NCBI RefSeq assembly: GCF_026552795.1 | Contig: NZ_JANFPI010000002.1 | Location: 682,001 to 746,000, forward strand | Source: Ectorhizobium quercum | GTDB lineage: Bacteria; Pseudomonadota; Alphaproteobacteria; Rhizobiales; Rhizobiaceae | Length of the DNA stretch: 64,000 nt | Reading direction: 5' to 3' | In this document: positions 34,545-43,065 of the stretch, piece after piece | Numbering within the stretch: the first letter of the stretch is position 1 | How the letters are laid out: the number at the start of each line of letters is the position of its first letter | Position numbers and translations under genes: made by a program | The notes under the pieces: model-generated | Seen by the model: only the letters and a program-made list of their open reading frames with translations | Database searches by the model: none | What the model was told of the DNA's origin: nothing

Positions 34545-37500
34545 ATGAACATCTCCCGCTTCTTCATCGACAGGCCGGTCTTTGCCGCCGTGCTGTCGGT
34601 CCTCATCATGGTCGCCGGGCTGATCGGCCTGCGCGCCCTGCCGATCGCCGAATACCCAGACGTCGTGCCTCCCTCCATCGTCGTGCGCGCCTCCTATCCC
34701 GGCGCGAACCCATCGGTGATCGCCGAAACCGTCGCAACCCCGCTGGAGGAACAGATCAACGGCGTCGAGGGCATGCTTTACATGTCGAGCCAGGCGACCT
34801 CGGACGGGGTGCTGACGCTGACCGTCACCTTCAGGCTCGGCACCGACCCGGACAAGGCGCAGCAGCTCGTGCAGAACCGCGTGGCGCAGGCCGAACCGCG
34901 CCTGCCCGCGGAAGTGCGGGCGCTGGGCCTGACCACCGTCAAGAGTTCGCCCGACCTGATGATGGTCGTGCATCTCGTTTCCGAAGGCGGCCGCTACGAC
35001 CTGACCTATCTGCGCAACTACGCCACGCTCAACGTCAAGGACCGGCTCGCCCGCATCGAGGGTGTCGGCCAGGTGCAGGTGTTCGGCGCCGGCGACTATT
35101 CCATGCGCGTGTGGATCGATCCGCAGAAGGCCGCCGAGCACGGGCTTGCCGCCGGCGACATCACCAGCGCCATCCGCCAGCAGAACGTTCAGGCCGCCGC
35201 CGGCATCATCGGCGCGTCGCCGTCCGTGCCGGGCGTCGACCTGCAACTCAACGTCAATGCTCAAGGGCGGCTGGAAACGCCGGAGGAGTTCGGCGAGATC
35301 ATCGTCAGGACCGGGGCGGACGGCGCGATCACCCGGCTTAGGGACGTGGCGCGCATCGAGCTTGGTGCGGCCGACTATACGCTGCGCTCTCTGCTCGACG
35401 GCGATCCGGCCGTCGCCATCCCGGTGTTCCAGGCGCCCGGCTCGAACGCCATCGCCATTTCGGATTCCGTGCAGGCGGCGATGGCCGATCTCCAGGTGGC
35501 CATGCCGGAAGGCGTGCGCTACGACATCGTCTACGACACGACGAATTTCGTGCGCGCCTCCATCGACAAGGTGATCGACACGCTGCTGGAAGCCGTCGCG
35601 CTGGTGGTGCTCGTCGTCATTCTCTTCCTCCAGACCTGGCGGGCCTCGATCATTCCGCTGATCGCCGTTCCCGTTTCGGTCATCGGCACCTTCGCCGTCA
35701 TGTATGCCTTCGGCTTCTCGATCAACGCACTCACCCTGTTCGGCCTCGTGCTGGCCATCGGCATCGTGGTGGACGACGCCATCGTCGTGGTCGAGAACGT
35801 CGAGCGCAATATCGAGAACGGGCTTTCGCCGCGCGAGGCGACCTACCGCGCCATGCGGGAAGTGTCGGGCCCGATCATCGCCATCGCGCTGGTGCTCGTC
35901 GCGGTCTTCGTGCCGCTCGCCTTCATCACCGGCCTGTCCGGCCAGTTCTACCGGCAGTTCGCCCTGACCATCGCCATCTCCACGGTGATTTCGGCCATCA
36001 ATTCGCTGACGCTCTCTCCGGCGCTCGCGGCCCTTCTGCTCAAGGACCACCACGCGCCGAAGGACTGGCTTACGCGCGGCATGGACAGGGTGCTCGGCGG
36101 CTTCTTCCGGCTGTTCAACCGCGGCTTCGGCTCCGTTTCGGGCGCCTACGGCCGCGGCGTCGGCAGGCTCGTCTCGCGCAAGAGCGTGGTCATGGGCGTC
36201 TATCTCGTCCTCATCGGCGCGACCTATGCGGCTTTCAACGCCGTGCCGGGCGGTTTCGTGCCCGCGCAGGACAAGCAATACCTGATCGGCTTCGCCCAGC
36301 TTCCGGACGGCGCGACGCTCGACCGCACGGAAGACGTGATCAAGCGGATGAGCGAGATCACCCTGACGCAGCCGGGCGTCAAGCACGCGCTGGCCTTCCC
36401 CGGCCTCAACATCAACGGCTTCACCATCGGCTCCAATGCCGGCGTCATCTTCGCCGTTCTCGACGACTTCGAGGACCGCAAGACGCCGGACCTGTCCAGC
36501 GGTGCCATCGCCATGCAGCTCAACCAGCGCTATGCAGAGATACAGGACGCCTTCATCGCCATGTTCCCGCCGCCGCCGGTCAACGGCCTCGGCTCCACGG
36601 GCGGCTTCAAGCTCCAGATCGAGGATCGCGCCGGTTTCGGCGACGAGATGCTGGACGAAACGACGAAGGCTTTCATCGCCCGGGCCTACGAAACGCCGGA
36701 ACTGGCCGGCATCTTCTCGTCCTACCAGATCAACGTGCCGCAGCTTTACGCCGACCTCGACCGCACCCGCGCCGAACAGCTCGGCGTGGCGGTGACGGAT
36801 GTGTTCGAAACGTTGCAGATCTATCTCGGCTCGCTCTACGTCAACGACTTCAACGCCTTCGGGCGGACCTACAGCGTCCGCGCCCAGGCCGACGCCGCCT
36901 ACCGCGCCAAGCCGGAGGACATCGGCCAGCTCAAGGTGCGTTCGACAAATGGCGAGATGGTTCCGCTGTCCGCGCTTCTCAAGGTCGACGCCACGACCGG
37001 CCCTGAACGCACGACGCGCTACAACGGCTTCCTCTCCGCCGATATCAACGGCACGCCAGCACCCGGCTTCTCCTCCGGCCAGGCGCAGGCCGCCGTCGAG
37101 CGCATCGCGGCCGAGACGCTGCCCGCCGGCATCGATTTCGAATGGACGGACCTGACCTACCAGCAGATCATCGCCGGCGATTCCAGCCTCATCGTCTTTC
37201 CGCTGGCCCTGCTTCTCGTCTTCCTCGTGCTGGCCGCACAGTATGAAAGCCTCGCGCTTCCGGTGGCGATCATCCTGATCGTGCCGATGAGCGTGCTAGC
37301 CGCGCTCTTCGGCGTGTGGCTGACGGGCGGCGACAACAACATCTTCACCCAGATCGGCCTCGTCGTTCTCGTCGGGCTTTCGGCGAAGAACGCCATCCTG
37401 ATCGTGGAATTCGCCCGCGAGCTGGAATTCGAGGGACGCAGCCCGGTTCAGGCGGCCATCGAGGCCAGCCGGCTGCGCCTTCGCCCGATCCTGATGACGT

Positions 37501-37748
37501 CGATGGCCTTCATCATGGGCGTCGTGCCGCTGATCGTCTCCACCGGCGCAGGCGCGGAAATGCGTGCGGCGATGGGTGTCGCGGTGTTTTCCGGCATGAT
37601 CGGGGTGACGTTCTTCGGCATCTTCATGACGCCGGTCTTCTATGTGCTGGTCAGGCGGATCGCCGGCAACCGTCCGCTCGCCCGCCACGGCCACGCCGAA
37701 GAGACAGCGCCGGCCCCCTCCCCCGCCCCCGCCGTCCAGGAGCGCTGA
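34545..37748 (+). CDS. RND multidrug efflux pump (HAE-1, MexF/AcrB family)
   Basis: 1067 residues, full length, with the 12-helix, two-large-loop layout. The start at 34545 gives MNISRFFIDRPVFAAVLSV, the standard opening, with GGAGGG 8 bases upstream. Proton-relay residues are present: the aspartate pair in LAIGIVVDDAIVVVEN (TM4) and the lysine in VGLSAKNAILIVEF (TM10). It is driven by proton influx and works as a trimer with the upstream adaptor. The likely regulator is the LysR protein at 31284. The drug range is not predictable. Confidence 0.95.
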   Translation: MNISRFFIDRPVFAAVLSVLIMVAGLIGLRALPIAEYPDVVPPSIVVRASYPGANPSVIAETVATPLEEQINGVEGMLYMSSQATSDGVLTLTVTFRLGTDPDKAQQLVQNRVAQAEPRLPAEVRALGLTTVKSSPDLMMVVHLVSEGGRYDLTYLRNYATLNVKDRLARIEGVGQVQVFGAGDYSMRVWIDPQKAAEHGLAAGDITSAIRQQNVQAAAGIIGASPSVPGVDLQLNVNAQGRLETPEEFGEIIVRTGADGAITRLRDVARIELGAADYTLRSLLDGDPAVAIPVFQAPGSNAIAISDSVQAAMADLQVAMPEGVRYDIVYDTTNFVRASIDKVIDTLLEAVALVVLVVILFLQTWRASIIPLIAVPVSVIGTFAVMYAFGFSINALTLFGLVLAIGIVVDDAIVVVENVERNIENGLSPREATYRAMREVSGPIIAIALVLVAVFVPLAFITGLSGQFYRQFALTIAISTVISAINSLTLSPALAALLLKDHHAPKDWLTRGMDRVLGGFFRLFNRGFGSVSGAYGRGVGRLVSRKSVVMGVYLVLIGATYAAFNAVPGGFVPAQDKQYLIGFAQLPDGATLDRTEDVIKRMSEITLTQPGVKHALAFPGLNINGFTIGSNAGVIFAVLDDFEDRKTPDLSSGAIAMQLNQRYAEIQDAFIAMFPPPPVNGLGSTGGFKLQIEDRAGFGDEMLDETTKAFIARAYETPELAGIFSSYQINVPQLYADLDRTRAEQLGVAVTDVFETLQIYLGSLYVNDFNAFGRTYSVRAQADAAYRAKPEDIGQLKVRSTNGEMVPLSALLKVDATTGPERTTRYNGFLSADINGTPAPGFSSGQAQAAVERIAAETLPAGIDFEWTDLTYQQIIAGDSSLIVFPLALLLVFLVLAAQYESLALPVAIILIVPMSVLAALFGVWLTGGDNNIFTQIGLVVLVGLSAKNAILIVEFARELEFEGRSPVQAAIEASRLRLRPILMTSMAFIMGVVPLIVSTGAGAEMRAAMGVAVFSGMIGVTFFGIFMTPVFYVLVRRIAGNRPLARHGHAEETAPAPSPAPAVQER

Positions 37749-37800
37749 TCGCAAGGACGGAGGCGGCGGACGCACCGGATGGAATGGCATCCAGCCCCTT

Positions 37801-37829
37801 CGACGCCGCAGGCCCCACCTGCGGCGTCG
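37801..37829. terminator. Bidirectional hairpin between RND pump and Atu4866-type gene
   Basis: CGACGCCGCAG-N7-CTGCGGCGTCG is a perfect 11-bp stem in the 110-base gap between convergent genes. There is no T-run, but its position fits termination for both sides. Confidence 0.6.
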
Positions 37830-37858
37830 AGCATCGAACCCGCCGGGGATCGCCTTCG

Positions 37859-38170
37859 CTACCGGCGATAGAGGATCATGCCGGCGTGATGCAGGACACC
37901 GTCGATGAAGTCGCCATCGGCGGTGAAGCCGGTATCGTCCCAGTATTCGATATGCGTGCCGGTCACTTCGTAGCGTCCCTCGTAGGCGCGCTCGCGCGTC
38001 CCGCGCGCCTCGACATAACGGCCGTTGGGCAGGAGTTCGTGACGGATGCGGCCATCCTGCGTGACCCAGAGGCCGGCATAGGGGTGATCGGCCTGCAAAC
38101 CGGCTTCCCCGGCCTGCACCGGCTGGGCCAGAAGCGCGGCCGTGATCACCGCGGCAAGGGTATGCTGCAT
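37859..38170 (-). CDS. Small secreted Atu4866-domain protein
   Basis: 103 residues from the ATG at 38170. A short signal peptide (MQHTLAAVITAALLAQPVQA) precedes a compact beta-rich domain with HPYAGLWVTQDGRIRHELLPNGRYVEARG and GRYEVTGTHIEYWDDTGFTADGDF, which matches the Atu4866 family known from Agrobacterium. The family is structurally known but without a function. It follows a SnoaL-like secreted protein gene and an SDR gene on the same strand, likely one transcript. Confidence 0.82.
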   Translation of the reverse strand: MQHTLAAVITAALLAQPVQAGEAGLQADHPYAGLWVTQDGRIRHELLPNGRYVEARGTRERAYEGRYEVTGTHIEYWDDTGFTADGDFIDGVLHHAGMILYRR

Positions 38171-38217
38171 GGTCGAGTTCCTCGTTTCGTGTATATGCTC
38201 ACCTCGGGCCGGGTTCG

Positions 38218-38745
38218 TCATTGCTGGCGCGGCTCGTTGTTGTCGACGACCTCCTGATAGGCGACGAGATCGAGGAAGGCCTCGGCCTCGACCACGGAAC
38301 CGTCCTCCATCCGGAAGATCCAGACGAACCGGTTGTTGTAGGGTGCGCCCGAGGTCGTGGTGGCCGAGGCGTCGAAGCGGATGATGACCCTGTCTCCCAC
38401 GGCCCAGACATGGTGCAATTCCGGCGTCAGCGGCGTCGCAAGACGGCTGACGAGGGGACGCGATCCCCGTTGTACGAAATCCTCGACGCCGTGATAGGTA
38501 TCGGCCACCGGGCCCGAACCGTGGATCGTCCAGCGTACATCGGGCGACAGGAGATCGAAGACATTGCCGCCGCGGGTCGCCCATCCCTCGAAGGCTTCGC
38601 GCACGATGGCTTCGTTGCGGGCCTCGACACCGCCCCCGGGGGCGGTCTCGGCCTGCGCCGGCGTGATCGCCGCAACGAAGACGAGTGCGAGCAGCAGATT
38701 GCGGCCGGCGGCCGCACTGTTTCCGGTCGGTAAGGCAAAGGTCAT
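38218..38745 (-). CDS. Secreted SnoaL/NTF2-like protein
   Basis: 175 residues with a signal peptide ending near AETAPGG (residues 14-33 hydrophobic). The remaining chain has the NTF2-like cone-fold signature (IVREAFEGWATRGGNVFDLLSPDVRWTIHG). Such domains form hydrophobic pockets and act as isomerases, hydrolases or binders. GGAG lies 8 bases before the ATG. Secretion to the periplasm is notable for this fold. The function is open; it sits with an SDR and an Atu4866-type protein. Confidence 0.8.
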   Translation of the reverse strand: MTFALPTGNSAAAGRNLLLALVFVAAITPAQAETAPGGGVEARNEAIVREAFEGWATRGGNVFDLLSPDVRWTIHGSGPVADTYHGVEDFVQRGSRPLVSRLATPLTPELHHVWAVGDRVIIRFDASATTTSGAPYNNRFVWIFRMEDGSVVEAEAFLDLVAYQEVVDNNEPRQQ

Positions 38746-38796
38746 TGGGTTCGCTCCATTCTTTCAAGGTTACTGACAGGATCGGCGCGCGCCGCA

Positions 38797-39519
38797 TCAA
38801 TTGCCCGATGCGGTCGGCCGGATGGTGATTTCGCTGGTGTCGACGCCCGGCGGCGCCTCGATCACATGCCGGACCGCGCGGGCGATATCGGCAGGCTGGA
38901 GCGCAACGGCGCGATAGGCATCCATCACCGCCATCGTCTCTTCATGGGTGATGGTCGAGGCGAGTTCGCTTTCCACGACGCCGGGATTGACGCAGGTGAC
39001 ACGGATCTTCGTGCTTTCCTGCCGCAGCCCGTCCGAGATGGCCCGCACCGCGAATTTCGTCGCACAGTAGACGGCCGCCGTCGGCACCACCGACAGCGCG
39101 CCGATGGAGCCGATATTGATGATCTGGCCGCTGCCCTGCGCCTCCATCGCCGGCAGCACGGCGCCGATGCCCCAGAGCACGCCCTTGATGTTCACGTCCA
39201 CCATGCGCTCCCACTCGTCCTGCTTGCCGGCGGAGAGCGGCGAGAGCGGCATCACACCGGCATTGTTGACCAGAACGTCGATGCGTCCCCATATCTCCAC
39301 CGCGGCCTGCGCAAAGGCGGCCATCGACCGGCGGTCGGTCACGTCCAGCGGCCGGGCCTCGGCGGTTCCGCCCGCCTCCCGGATCTCGGCGGCGATGGTT
39401 TCGATGCGGTCCAGCCGGCGCGCGCCCAAAAGCACCTTCGCGCCGGCGGCGCCAAGTTCCCTGGCGATGCCCTCGCCGATGCCGCTGGAGGCGCCGGTGA
39501 TCAGAATGATCTTGTCCAT
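38797..39519 (-). CDS. Short-chain dehydrogenase/reductase
   Basis: 240 residues, classical SDR. Cofactor motif TGASSGIGEGIARELG, NNAG in VLVNNAGVMPL, and the active-site Tyr-Lys in YCATKFA. It diverges from a LysR gene at 39617 across 97 bases, the common target-regulator pair. The ribosome-binding site lies inside a 7-bp hairpin (39526-39547), suggesting translational control. First gene of a leftward group with the SnoaL-like and Atu4866-type proteins. Confidence 0.92.
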   Translation of the reverse strand: MDKIILITGASSGIGEGIARELGAAGAKVLLGARRLDRIETIAAEIREAGGTAEARPLDVTDRRSMAAFAQAAVEIWGRIDVLVNNAGVMPLSPLSAGKQDEWERMVDVNIKGVLWGIGAVLPAMEAQGSGQIINIGSIGALSVVPTAAVYCATKFAVRAISDGLRQESTKIRVTCVNPGVVESELASTITHEETMAVMDAYRAVALQPADIARAVRHVIEAPPGVDTSEITIRPTASGN

Positions 39520-39525
39520 GTCAGA

Positions 39526-39547
39526 CTCCCTGTTCGATTTCAGGGAG
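39526..39547 (-). promoter_or_regulatory. Hairpin that covers the SDR ribosome-binding site
   Basis: On the minus strand CTCCCTG-AAATCGAA-CAGGGAG forms a perfect 7-bp stem, and the right arm contains the GGGAG ribosome-binding site 6 bases before the SDR ATG. If folded, the site would be hidden. Confidence 0.5.
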
Positions 39548-39616
39548 AAGATGGACGCTCGCGACTGTTGCTGGTATCCGTCATCTGCTTGACTGGATGG
39601 TTAGCTCGGCTGAACA

Positions 39617-40549
39617 ATGAAGATGGACCTGAACCTGCTGCCGCTTTTCCTGGCCGTTGCGGAAGAACACAATTTCCGCGCCGCCGCCGACCGCCTCGGC
39701 GTGACCCGCTCGGCCGTCAGCCAGGGAATCCGGCGGCTTGAAGATGCCTTCGGCACGGCGCTGGTCATGCGCACGACGCGCTCGGTGCGTCTCACGGAAG
39801 CGGGCGAGCGTCTGCACGAGGCCCTCTCCCGGCCGCTTGCGGATATCGGCACGGCGCTTGAGGGCGTGGCCGCCGAGAATGCGCCGCGCGGGCTCCTGCG
39901 GATCGCCGCCACCTCGATCGCGGAGCGGTTTCTGTCGGGCCCGCTCATCGCATCCTTCGCGGCGGCTCACCCCGGCATCACCATCGATGTCACGGTCACG
40001 GACGAAGAGTTCGACATCGTCGCCGCCGGCTACGACGCGGGCGTGCGGCTGGGCGAGGTGATCGAACAGGACATGATCGCGATCCCCCTGACCGGCGACC
40101 AGCGCGAAACGGTCGTCGCGGCCCCCGCCTATCTCGCGGCCCACGGCGCGCCGGCGCATCCGCGCGATCTCGTCCGTCATCGCTGCATCGGCTGGCGCCC
40201 CGCGCCGAACGTCGCGCCCTACCGCTGGGAGTTCGAGGAGAACGGCGTCCCCTTCGATGTGGCGGTCGAGCCGCAGATCACCACCAACGACCTGCGCCTG
40301 ATGCTGCGCACCGCACTTGCCGGCGGCGGCATCACCTTCGCACCGGAGGAAACCTTCCGGCCGTTCGTGGAAACCGGCGAACTCGTGCCGCTTCTGCAAG
40401 GCTTCCTGCCGCCCTTCCCCGGCTTCTTCCTCTATTTCCCCCAACGCCGCAACATGGCGCCCAAGATGCGGGCCCTGATCGATCACGTGCGAGATTTCCG
40501 ATCCCTTCCGCCGTCATCCCGAACGGCTCGGAAGTCCAGTCCCTTCTGA
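39617..40549 (+). CDS. LysR-family regulator with C-terminus encoded in a palindromic repeat
   Basis: 310 residues. Helix-turn-helix LPLFLAVAEEHNFRAAADRLGVTRSAVSQGI, then the effector domain. It diverges from the SDR gene at 39519, its likely target. The last 14 codons (PPSSRTARKSSPF) run into the left arm and loop of the palindromic element at 40508-40571 and do not look like LysR sequence. The repeat appears to have inserted at the 3' end and replaced the original stop codon. Confidence 0.9.
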   Translation: MKMDLNLLPLFLAVAEEHNFRAAADRLGVTRSAVSQGIRRLEDAFGTALVMRTTRSVRLTEAGERLHEALSRPLADIGTALEGVAAENAPRGLLRIAATSIAERFLSGPLIASFAAAHPGITIDVTVTDEEFDIVAAGYDAGVRLGEVIEQDMIAIPLTGDQRETVVAAPAYLAAHGAPAHPRDLVRHRCIGWRPAPNVAPYRWEFEENGVPFDVAVEPQITTNDLRLMLRTALAGGGITFAPEETFRPFVETGELVPLLQGFLPPFPGFFLYFPQRRNMAPKMRALIDHVRDFRSLPPSSRTARKSSPF

Positions 40550-40571
40550 CGGCCGCTCGGGATGACGGCGG
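40508..40571. repeat. Palindromic repeat at the LysR 3' end
   Basis: CCGCCGTCATCCCGA (40508-40522) and TCGGGATGACGGCGG (40557-40571) are perfect 15-bp reverse complements with a 34-base centre that is itself partly symmetric. The form resembles dispersed intergenic palindromes of Rhizobiales. It also could end transcription of the LysR gene. Copy number needs the full genome. Confidence 0.65.
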
Positions 40572-40687
40572 ACGATGGGCTTCCGGCATGGAACCAAAGG
40601 GAGAAGGCTGGCGTTTGAGTGCCGGCTGGTCGCAACCATACCGCGCGGCCTGCGCCGGATTTCGACTCTCGACAGAAGGCAGGAACG

Positions 40688-41917
40688 ATGCCCGACCACG
40701 ACGCCGCCACCCGCAAGGACGACCTGCGCACCGGCACGCCCTTCTGGGTGAAAACTCCGCATTCCACGGTGAAGGCCGACCCGACGCTGACGCGGGACCG
40801 TTTCGACGTGATCGTCGTCGGGGCCGGGATCAGCGGCGCACTGGTGGCCGAGGCGCTGACGCGGGCGGGAAAATCGGTGCTGATCCTCGACCGCCGGCCG
40901 GCGGTGCGCGGTTCCACCCCTGCTTCCACCGCCATGATCCAGCACGAGATCGACATGCAACTGACCCGGCTGCGCCGCAAGATCGGCAAGGCGAAGGCCG
41001 ATGCAGCATGGCTGCGCTCGGCGCGGGCGGTGAACGATCTCATCGATCTGACGCGGAAACTGAAGCTCGACTGCCAGATGCGCCCGAAACCCGCGATCTA
41101 CCTTGCCGGCGACGACATGGGCCCTCGGGCTCTGGCCGCCGAGGCCGAAGCGCGCGAAGAAATCGGCATCCGCGCCGAATATCTCAGGCGTGCCGCGCTG
41201 GTCGAGCGCTTCGGCCTCGACCGCCCGGCGGCGATCCTGTCGCAGGATTCCGCCTCCGCCAATCCGGCGCAACTGGCGGCGGGCCTTCTGCAGGCGGCCC
41301 TGTCGCGCAAGGCGCGGCTCGTCTCGCCGGTCGAAGTCAGCGACATGGCCGAGCTTCCCGGCGGCGTGGCGCTGGCTACGCGGGCGGGCGAGGTTCTGGT
41401 CGCGGAACACGCAGTCTTCTGCACCGGCTACGAATACCTGCCGCAGATGAAGACGAAATCGCATCACGTCACCTCGACATGGGCGCTGGCCTCCAGGCCG
41501 CTTCCGGGTCTTCCCGGCTGGCTGAAAGAGACCATCGTCTGGGAAGCCTCGGACCCCTATCTCTATTTCCGCACCGACGAGGCGGGCCGCATCGTCGCGG
41601 GCGGCGAGGACGAGGAGGCCGCCGGCACCAATTCCGACCCGGCGAAACTGAAGCGAAAGGTCGCGATCATCTCGGAAAAGCTGCACGCCCTCACCGGCAT
41701 CCGCATCGGCCGGCCCGCCTATACGTGGTCGGCGCCGTTCAGCGTCACCGACGACGGACTGCCGATCATCGACCGCGTGCCGGGATGCGAACGCACCTTC
41801 GCGGTCATGGGCTTCGGCGGCAACGGCATCACCTTCTCGATGATCGCCGCCCAGATCATCACCGCCTGGGTCACGGGCAAGCCCGACCCCGACGCCGCAC
41901 TTTTCCGCTACCGATGA
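40688..41917 (+). CDS. DAO-family FAD-dependent oxidoreductase (third in window)
   Basis: 409 residues from the ATG at 40688, chosen because AGGA stands upstream; an in-frame GTG at 40619 lies close to the palindromic repeat. The FAD fold is IVVGAGISGALVAEALTRAGKSVLILD, preceded by about 35 residues. The segment GSTPASTAMIQHEID replaces the usual GAS-GRN loop, a branch known from FAD oxidoreductases of unknown substrate in Rhizobiales. The C-terminal MGFGGNGITFS closes the FAD site. It stands alone between a LysR gene and a convergent aldo/keto reductase gene. Confidence 0.87.
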   Translation: MPDHDAATRKDDLRTGTPFWVKTPHSTVKADPTLTRDRFDVIVVGAGISGALVAEALTRAGKSVLILDRRPAVRGSTPASTAMIQHEIDMQLTRLRRKIGKAKADAAWLRSARAVNDLIDLTRKLKLDCQMRPKPAIYLAGDDMGPRALAAEAEAREEIGIRAEYLRRAALVERFGLDRPAAILSQDSASANPAQLAAGLLQAALSRKARLVSPVEVSDMAELPGGVALATRAGEVLVAEHAVFCTGYEYLPQMKTKSHHVTSTWALASRPLPGLPGWLKETIVWEASDPYLYFRTDEAGRIVAGGEDEEAAGTNSDPAKLKRKVAIISEKLHALTGIRIGRPAYTWSAPFSVTDDGLPIIDRVPGCERTFAVMGFGGNGITFSMIAAQIITAWVTGKPDPDAALFRYR

Positions 41918-42049
41918 CGGAGAAGATGGTCCACGAAGAGATGATCCGCAGGGCATGGAGAATGATCTCGGCGCGAAACCCAGGACCGTCAAGCGACCGC
42001 CCCGCATGAGGGCCGGCGATCCCGATCCGCAACCCGGCTTCCGGCCGGA

Positions 42050-42895
42050 TCAGAATTCTTCGTAGCGGGCCGGATCCTGATCGAAGGTGCGTCCGTCCGG
42101 GCGGGCGAGCGTGGCGATCGAGGCCATGTCGGCCGGCGAAAGCTCGAAATCGAAGATCGACAGGTTCTCGATCTGCCGCGCGCTGCCGGCCGCCTTCGGC
42201 AGCGGAACCGCGCCGACCTGGACATGCCAGCGCAGGATCACCTGAGCGAGCGAACGACCGAGGCGGTCCGCTATGGCCTTGATGACGGGTTCCTGAAGAA
42301 GCTGGTTGGCGCGTCCGAGGGGGCTCCAGGATTCGGTGACGATGCCGTGGGCCTTGTCGAAGGCGTATTGCTCCGCCTGCGGGAAATAGGGATGCAGTTC
42401 CACCTGATTGATCGCCGGCACCGTTCCGGTCTCGCGCATGATCCTTTCGAGATGGGCCGGCAGGAAATTGCACACGCCGATGGAGCGGACCAGACCGCGC
42501 TTTCGCGCCTCGATCAGCGCCTGCCAGGCTTCGACATAGAGACCCTGAGCCGGATTGGGCCAGTGGATGAGGTAGATATCGTAGTAATCCAGCTGCGCCC
42601 GGTAGAGCGATTCCTCGATCGTGGCGATGGCCTCCGCGAAACGGTGGTGCCGGCCCGGCAGCTTGGAGGTGACGCGCAGCGTCTCCCGCGGCACGCCCGC
42701 CGCCCGGATGCCAGCGCCGAGACAGCCTTCATTCTCGTAGTTGAAGGCGGAATCGAGCAGGCGGTAGCCATTCCTGATCGCCGCGGCGATGGCTTCGACG
42801 CCCTCGGCACCGTTGAGCTTGTATGTGCCGAAACCGATCGCGGGAATGGCGACGCCATCGTTCAGCGTGAGCGAAGGAACTGTAACGGATGTCAT
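42050..42895 (-). CDS. Aldo/keto reductase (2,5-diketo-gluconate reductase-like)
   Basis: 281 residues from the ATG at 42895. The catalytic set is visible: Asp and Tyr in LLDSAFNYENEG, Lys in VTSKLPG and His in YLIHWPNP. The C-terminal PLPKAAGSARQIENL is the NADPH 2'-phosphate region, so NADPH is the likely cofactor. It lies downstream of the LysR gene at 43066. A conserved element at 43012-43053 precedes it and is repeated, inverted, upstream of the transhydrogenase operon, suggesting joint control with NADPH supply. Confidence 0.92.
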   Translation of the reverse strand: MTSVTVPSLTLNDGVAIPAIGFGTYKLNGAEGVEAIAAAIRNGYRLLDSAFNYENEGCLGAGIRAAGVPRETLRVTSKLPGRHHRFAEAIATIEESLYRAQLDYYDIYLIHWPNPAQGLYVEAWQALIEARKRGLVRSIGVCNFLPAHLERIMRETGTVPAINQVELHPYFPQAEQYAFDKAHGIVTESWSPLGRANQLLQEPVIKAIADRLGRSLAQVILRWHVQVGAVPLPKAAGSARQIENLSIFDFELSPADMASIATLARPDGRTFDQDPARYEEF

Positions 42896-43011
42896 GATGG
42901 TTTCCTGCCTCCTTTTGCGGACGGCGCGCTTGGCCGTCTCCACCGGCAACAGGGCGAATCTCCCCGCGCGCCGATCTGATCGCGCGCCACACGACGATGT
43001 CCTAGAAATAG

Positions 43012-43053
43012 GGCTCAACCTACGCCACGGCGATAGCATGATGGAAATGAATT
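43012..43053 (-). promoter_or_regulatory. Conserved element, copy A (faces the aldo/keto reductase)
   Basis: Read on the minus strand: AATTCATTTC, 3 bases, CAT, 11 bases, GGCGTAGGTT, then GAGCC. The same ordered blocks occur on the plus strand at 44021-44062 on the other side of the LysR gene. It begins 117 bases upstream of the reductase start codon. A TATAAT-like hexamer partly overlaps its upstream end. Confidence 0.6.
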
Positions 43054-43065
43054 ATATGACTTCGA

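Noticed and set aside
32973-36386. A 1137-codon minus-strand frame opposite the RND genes
   Set aside because: It is antisense to two clear efflux genes; its His/Asp/Gly-rich composition is that of a shadow frame in GC-rich DNA.
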